A stretch of 64,000 nt of DNA from Pempheris klunzingeri (lineage: Eukaryota; Chordata; Actinopteri; Acropomatiformes; Pempheridae): NCBI RefSeq assembly GCF_042242105.1, contig NC_092013.1, positions 19,584,618-19,648,617 of the forward strand, read 5' to 3'. Each line of letters starts with the position of its first letter. Within the stretch, counting starts at the first letter, position 1. The notes beneath the pieces are model-generated. The model was not told the origin of the DNA, made no database searches, and was given only the letters and a program-made list of their open reading frames with translations. Position numbers and translations under genes: made by a program. Of this stretch, positions 58,901 to 64,000 are shown piece by piece.

Positions 58901-61811
58901 TTTGGCTGGTCAGGCAAAGACTTGCCCTCAGAGGCAGTTTGGTGGACAAAAAGAAAGTGAACACAAAAGCAGAATAATGATAATAAATGTTAATTGCATC
59001 CTTATAAACTGCCTCGTCAGAAACATATCAGATGTTTGGTGAATTCCCACCTCCATAGAATAATCCGGTGGCTGTACACATCCTCCACTGGCCCTGGTAC
59101 ATGCCTGGCGTCGTGGGACTTCGCATCTGAACGCTCACATCTGATATTTCCTGGGGGTCTAGTGACTTTACCATAACTGTGTTTACATGCCCAAACTGAT
59201 CCCCACCAATGTACTTGAGACAAACCCCAGGTGGCCACGACTCTGCACCTGTAAAGCACAGAGATGAGTGCAGTCAAAACACAGCTGTACCTGGACATTC
59301 GCTCGGGCGTAGATTACATACAGATGCAGAGAGGCCACATATACTGAAAGAGCTCAACACGTGAACGCGGCGACACGCTCCACACCTGTGTTTTGTATTC
59401 TCCAGGTCTTTGTGAACGGTGTATCTGGAGGAACAGACTCTCCTTCCCCAATTGTCACATCTTCAACAAAGGACATGGATGGCGTGTTGACGTTGGGACT
59501 TTCAAAGTCGTAATATGCACCAATAGCAGCCTGCAGGTTCCTGTTCCGACACAACAAGAAGAGCATGGGTGTTAGTGAGTGAGCATTATCCATATGGCCA
59601 TGACATTTTGTATTTTACTGCAGCAAAATAAGTTAATACAAAGAAAATTGACAGTCAAGGTATTTGCTTTTTGTGCAGAGTGTCGGGTCTTTACATTTAT
59701 TCTCAATAGTAATGCAGTAATAAAAGACATTTGGTGAGTCTAGCCGCTCAGGTGACAGACAGTCTGTCTACTCTGCTGCCTCACAAACTGTTTCATCAAA
59801 TGTTCATCAAATGTGACAGTTAAAAAGGAAAATTAATTGTAAAATAGAATTCACATGAATGATATAGCTCAGTCTCTTTGTGCACTGTGGAGCACAGAGA
59901 GAAAAATCCTGGAGCCTCTAAACAGACAGTACAGTACAGGACGGAGTAACATCAGGGACACTGAAACTTTCCGTGAAGCCACTGATCGGCAGAAAATTCA
60001 TCTGAAGCAATACGGGCAGTCAATTCCTTGTTCTAAAATGTAATAAACGTCTGGGTTTCTTTGGATTTCTATGATAGTAAACAGAATAATGTTGAGTTTT
60101 CGACTGTAGGTTGAACAAAACTGTGAATTTAAAAAATGGCAACATGGGCTCTGAGAAATTGTTACACACATTTTACACGCAATTTTGTGAAATAAAACAC
60201 TTCCTGGAGGGAATAAGAGCAGAGGCACTGTTCTACAGCAAATGCCAGATATTTAAAAGGGGCACCGCAGCGATTTTGCATCAAACTTCCATATAGATGT
60301 TCAAATAGGGGATTTTTGGTCAGTCTGCACTCAACACAAAAGTTCTTGAGAGAGAAGTGCAGCCCAGGTTTGCTTTCTCTTTACTTTCCTCTGAACTCCT
60401 GGTGTATTGCTGCGGGGAAGTGGGCGTCCTTGTTTGATTGCCTGTTTTGGACAAATGCAGACATTGTCAGACTGAACGGGGGTTTCAAACGCTGTTCGAC
60501 CATCCTACGAGCGCTCTGGTTGAGCTACGACGACACCTTTGGTCACTGGCATGAGTCAACCCTGAGACCTACGTGTCCCATGATGCAATTCGATAATGTC
60601 TTAGATTAAACTCTTCCTGCCTGGTTCTCATCCATATCTGTAGCTCGTGTTGCTGGCTTTCTTATATAATTTTGTTTTTTTCAAGGTCGAGCTGAGAAAA
60701 GCCTGAAGACATCCCCGACATCATCTACGGTTATCTTTTTTCTGACCTGAAATGGCTGCACCAGAGCCACAGCAGTGGTGTATGCCACGACTAGTAAATG
60801 TATTTGTGTGTGTAAACAAATGGTGGAAAACCTTCAAAGAGATTACTGTGTCATCTGCTAACCCATCATGAGATCAAATGAGTCAACTTAAACAGCATTT
60901 AGGGGGGAAACCCGGCCTGTGTGTTAAACAGCCTCCATGGAAGTATGACTAAAGGTGATGAGGGTGGTTTTTCTTGAACTCTTCCTCTGAGACCAGTTTC
61001 AGTGGGCAAATCTCTGCAGCTGTGACTGTGACGATGTCATCTCTGATTTGCAGTCTTGTATTATTTACTCACTCATTATGTGAAATCTGAACAGTGTGAC
61101 TTTGTGTTTTTGGGCGGGTTCTCCCTTTAAAAGCGATGCGATCGAGGCCGTTGGCCGCTGATTAACTTAAAGCTTGCTATCAGCTGATGATGGAGACCAC
61201 TTGTTGTCTGTCTGGTGGATCACGACTGGTTACGTCGGCAGACTAACGTGGAGGTCTGGAGCTGCCCCGACTTGTGTCTCCCCCAAAGATCAGGTTGTTA
61301 ATGTGTCTCTGTCAGACCTTAATGAGGCAGATAGTCTGCTCAGGGAGCTCCCTGTGCATACTCCAACCTGCTGGCTAGTTAGCTAGCTTGCCCCTCCAGT
61401 CATTTCACCTCATTATAACTCACAGTTGGGACAAACTTTACCGTTTCACTTCCGTTTGCCCCCGAAACGATCTTCAGGAGTGAACAAACTAGCTGCCGTT
61501 TCCCGTGTGGGCAGGATGAAACGCTCCTCTGGACTTTGAGCAGTTTCTTAGCACCGCTTTTTTGGCGTTTTTGGCTGCGCTAAGTGGCTAATTGTGAAGC
61601 TGTGTTAGCGTCATGTTGCTGCCCGAAACAGGCCCCTGGATCCCCGCACTCACCAGTTGGTCATGTCCAGGAAGAAGGCGCAGCCGGCCGGGTTGAGCTG
61701 GAAGCCCAGCAGCCTCTGAAACTCCGAAATGAGGACGTCCTTGTCCGTGGTGCCCATGCAGCTGAACTTCTGCATGAGCTCCGCGTCCACGTCCATGTCC
61801 GTGCCCTCCAT
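55924..61811 (-). CDS. ilrun: ilrun (C6orf106 orthologue): UBA-like and NBR1-like domain inhibitor of IRF3/NF-kB signalling, complete
   Basis: Minus-strand coding exons in order: 61811-61654, 59540-59386, 59248-59051, 58845-58541, 55959-55924. Together they give 852 nt and 283 aa (human 298). All phases close. The start is MEGTDMDVDAELMQKFSC. A UBA-like domain spans about residues 24-66 (VLISEFQRLLGFQLN, NLQAAIGAYYDFES). The NBR1-like FW domain spans about 75-185, with its four tryptophans visible in TKTWRIQN, AESWPPG, QGQWRMCT and VIWVILSVEVGG. A C-terminal tail (NPFASPQKN, LSVVTYGQG) ends GPYPFGQS. The human protein limits p300/CBP-dependent IRF3 and NF-kB output. The shorter length reflects a shortened tail. 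The last exon is only 36 nt and is separated by 2.6 kb. Orthology is secure from near-identity of exons 2-4. Confidence 0.96.
57720..58268 (+). mobile_element. 3'-end fragment of an L2/CR1-like LINE retrotransposon
   Basis: Plus-strand frames give DFKILLITFKASLDLAPSC then IAETLTPYEPSTLR, and in another frame LWDNLPQEGRL. These are the conserved C-terminal words of L2/CR1-group fish LINEs. The tail 'ttttaaaaaggtgctaagta' then 'aatgaaatcatgattatta' matches the style of L2 3' ends ('aaaggtgctatataaataaa'). Frame shifts and stops show it is dead. It is antisense to ilrun, in its last intron. Confidence 0.75.
58382..58407. repeat. Poly-T tract
   Basis: 26 consecutive T within the last ilrun intron, read as poly-A in the transcript. 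Confidence 0.95.
59541..61653 (-). other. ilrun: ilrun intron 1
   Basis: Intron from AACTG|GTGAGT to GGAACAG|GAACCT. No repeat or additional exon was recognised. Open frames at 60111-60609 have no family or splice support. Confidence 0.9.
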
Positions 61812-62060
61812 GGGTGGCGGGGTGTCCCGTGGCGGAGACGGGGTGGTGCGGGGAGGGAGGGGGGGTCCTCTCTCAGTTTAGTCCGAGGCCTCGTCCAGCC
61901 ATAACAACCAGCTCAACAACAACAAGCGTCAGTGCGCATGGCACGAGCAGGGGGACGATGTTTGACGCTGCAACAGCCCGCGCGTCACCTTCGCCAATCA
62001 CGCAGTGGGCGTCGACGTCATCTGTTGCTATTTGTAGCCTCGTTTTGATTGGTTTATCAA
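61812..62060 (-). promoter_or_regulatory. ilrun: ilrun CpG-type promoter and 5'UTR
   Basis: CpG-dense DNA upstream of the ATG carries CCAAT/ATTGG boxes (CGCCAATCAC near 61993, GATTGGTTT near 62048) and a CRE-like ATGACGTCGAC on the minus strand near 62013. This is a typical TATA-less broad promoter. The transcription start was not determined. Confidence 0.6.
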
Positions 62061-62083
62061 TGAGCGCCTCTGCTGCCCCGTGC

Positions 62084-62123
62084 CACACACACACACACAC
62101 ACACACACGGCACACACGGCACA
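62084..62123. repeat. (AC)n microsatellite with 'ggcac' interruptions
   Basis: AC run followed by two GGCACAC interruptions. It marks the outer edge of the ilrun promoter region. Confidence 0.9.
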
Positions 62124-62784
62124 CTGCCAGCAGCACACACTGTGTGGATCCTCAGGGTGCTGTAGGTGTAGATCATAAACAGTATCAGCAGGCTTCAAAT
62201 AAAAGATATTTAGTCTATCAATTAAATACAAGTCGGTCATTTTGCAGCTCAATACTGGAAACACCTGACGTCCACTGTTGGATGTGATATTTGTAACTCT
62301 GATATTGAATTATTAGAGAATATTGTTAGAGTTGTAGATTTTCTTTTCCTTTTTAGAAAAAAAACTACAACAATTATAATCACGGTTGAGCTGAAAAAAA
62401 AAAATTACATTTGTCTTCATGCAGGTGAAAAGGTTGAATGTTTTGGAGGGAAAAAAATATCTAAAATATATTATGTTGGCAAAATATTCTTCCTGGAGGT
62501 TATTTTAAGCAACTTATCAAATTACTTCACTAAAATCCTGAAGACATATCTGTGGTAGAAAATCAGCAAAACCACATGAAAAGTATTTAAATTCCTTTCT
62601 CAAACCATTACAAGACATTATACAAGACAAGATACCGTTGGAATCATCAACTATACAGACATAGTTTTCTGATGCTATGCTCCCAATTAGTAAATTAGTG
62701 GAGTATTTTTGTTTCTGACACATGTACCTGTTGTGTACATTGTGGACATTACATTCATATAGAGATTATATTTATGTAGCGATT
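62124..62784. other. AT-rich gap between the divergent ilrun and snrpc promoters
   Basis: No gene or clear repeat. Several poly-A runs. Confidence 0.5.
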
Positions 62785-63385
62785 GTACCAAACGCGTACT
62801 TGTACTTAAATACTCCTCATTAAATACATTTTTAGGGTGTTGAGTATTTTCATTATATAGGCTGCTTCTCACTTCATTACATTTCAGAGGGCCTTTTTCT
62901 ACTTTTTACACCTCTACATTTATTTGACATCTATAGTTACTTGTTACTCTGAAGGATAGATGTGTACTATGCTGATTTTATAGAATATGATGGATTGTTA
63001 TCGGCTAAACTTCCAAACAAAACATAAAGTAATGAATTAAATTACCTTCACCTCCAGCAGCTACAACATTAAGATGCTGTTTACAAAGTACAACATCAGT
63101 AATAATAATAACCCAATAACACAGCTAACTAACATGGGGCCATTCTGCTACTACTATTATTTTGGAGTTCTTTGGTTCATTTTGCTTACATTACGTCTAT
63201 TCTTCCACTTATGCAAAATTGTGAATGCAGTACTTTTACTAGTAGGAAAGAGTTTTTATACTGAGGTCTTTCTACTTTACATAAAGGCTACCACTTCCAC
63301 AACGGTGTGTTTGCTACACTTTGCTTCACTTTTGTTCAATTATAATTACCCTACATTTTTGGCCTGTTAAATACACCACTGAAAT
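62785..63385 (+). repeat. Near full-length 'acttttacttaagta' teleost dispersed repeat
   Basis: It shows ordered phrases: 'cattacatttcagagggcct', 'ctacatttatttgacatcta', 'tagttacttgttactctgaa', 'ccagcagctacaacattaag', 'tggggccattctgctactac' and 'gtgaatgcagtacttttact'. I recognise this order from percomorph genomes. It is non-coding. It is the best copy in the window and fills much of the ilrun-snrpc gap. Confidence 0.65.
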
Positions 63386-63639
63386 AACCATGAAGGGTCT
63401 ACTTAGAGTGGGCAAGATCTTTAATCTAAATACAAACAGAACTTGTTGTTGTGTTATTTGTGAACGACAGACACCAAAATTTCACTGAAATGTTCCTAAT
63501 TTCACAATTTGTGCTTTGCTGTTAAAATGTGAAATTAGGCGAAAAACATTTTGCATAAACATAATTTAGTGTAGTTGTTTATTATTATAAACAATTATCG
63601 TGTCTAATTTAAGATAAAATGCAAAACAGAACCTTCGCT

Positions 63640-63753
63640 CTGAACCAGTGAGGCGACTTTCAGGCGGAACTAACTGTGTGCAGCTCTTATATCTGGTCGG
63701 AACACTTATTGGAAACACCGGAATCGCGCTCTCGACGGAGATTGCCGCAGATC
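63640..63753 (+). promoter_or_regulatory. snrpc: snrpc promoter and 5'UTR
   Basis: GC-enriched DNA with an ATTGG (reverse CCAAT) box near 63706 leads directly to the ATG at 63754. A TATA-less housekeeping promoter fits a U1 snRNP gene. The start site was not determined. Confidence 0.5.
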
Positions 63754-63761
63754 ATGCCTAA
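63754..63761 (+). CDS. snrpc: snrpc first coding exon: U1 snRNP protein C, residues 1-3 (partial)
   Basis: ATGCCTAA is followed by a donor, GTAAAT. U1-C proteins begin Met-Pro-Lys-Phe-Tyr, and the first coding exon of vertebrate SNRPC ends inside the Lys codon, exactly as here. The remaining exons, with the C2H2-type zinc finger that stabilises U1 snRNP at the 5' splice site, lie beyond the right edge. Eight bases are no proof alone. The call rests on the donor phase, the GC-rich promoter, and synteny: SNRPC lies next to ILRUN in the same divergent orientation in human. Downstream 63762-64000 is intron with no exon visible. Confidence 0.75.
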
Positions 63762-64000
63762 GTAAATTCAGACATTATCTCTCTTTTTTTATGCTCAATC
63801 TCTGATTTCAACCTTGAAACGAATGTAACTGTGGTTTATATTTGCCTGAAGTGACGAACGAGGGTAAAATGTACTTTGAGAATTAACCAAACAGTCCAGT
63901 TTGTTTCCAGGTCAACGCTGTTAGCTTTGTTTGGGCTGCGTCTATTTGCTGGACTCAACCTCGACGTGAACTCAGCTCACATTTACCGTCAAAAGACAAT

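Noticed and set aside
61584..62287. Plus-strand frames of 106 and 157 codons over the ilrun start
   Set aside because: Antisense shadow of ilrun exon 1 and its CpG-rich promoter, plus an AC repeat.

Overview
The window is nuclear DNA from a ray-finned fish, most likely a spiny-rayed (percomorph) teleost. Genes are split by GT-AG introns and the proteins match vertebrate families nearly residue for residue. Non-coding DNA is full of AC/GT microsatellites and of dispersed repeats I recognise from percomorph genomes. I cannot name the species.

Five protein-coding genes lie here in the order and orientation of human 6p21.31. (1) rps10, minus strand: only the first coding exon and the 5' exon are inside, at 258-407 and about 871-903. 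(2) pacsin1, plus: complete, nine coding exons 21413-28802, 445 aa, with a probable 5' non-coding exon ending at 15872. (3) spdef, minus: complete, five coding exons 38764-35798, 334 aa, with a TATA-type promoter near 44115. (4) ilrun (C6orf106 orthologue), minus: complete, five coding exons 61811-55924, 283 aa, with a long 3'UTR. (5) snrpc, plus: only the first exon at the right edge, ATGCCTAA at 63754-63761. I worked out all exon boundaries by hand from splice sites, reading phase and protein similarity, and every phase closes.

Layout: 1-0.9 kb, rps10 head. 0.9-15.7 kb, intergenic and upstream DNA with an unexplained promoter-like candidate exon at 2849-3004. 15.7-29.3 kb, pacsin1. 29.3-35.5 kb, repeat-rich gap between the convergent ends of pacsin1 and spdef. 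35.5-44.1 kb, spdef. 44.1-53 kb, gene-free DNA. 53-62 kb, ilrun. 62-64 kb, a repeat-filled gap between the divergent ilrun and snrpc promoters.

The genes are not a pathway. They are a ribosomal protein, a membrane-bending endocytic adaptor, an epithelial ETS factor, an antiviral/inflammatory signalling inhibitor and a U1 snRNP subunit held together by old synteny. I found no CRISPR array, operon, rRNA or tRNA, and no novel multigene system. The most interesting points are regulatory: a stop/start-overlapping pair of upstream ORFs predicted in pacsin1 mRNA, a spdef splice donor inside a GT microsatellite, low-complexity tracts directly after the spdef and ilrun stop codons, a foldback repeat that begins at the likely pacsin1 polyadenylation site, and the orphan first-exon-like sequence at 2.85 kb.
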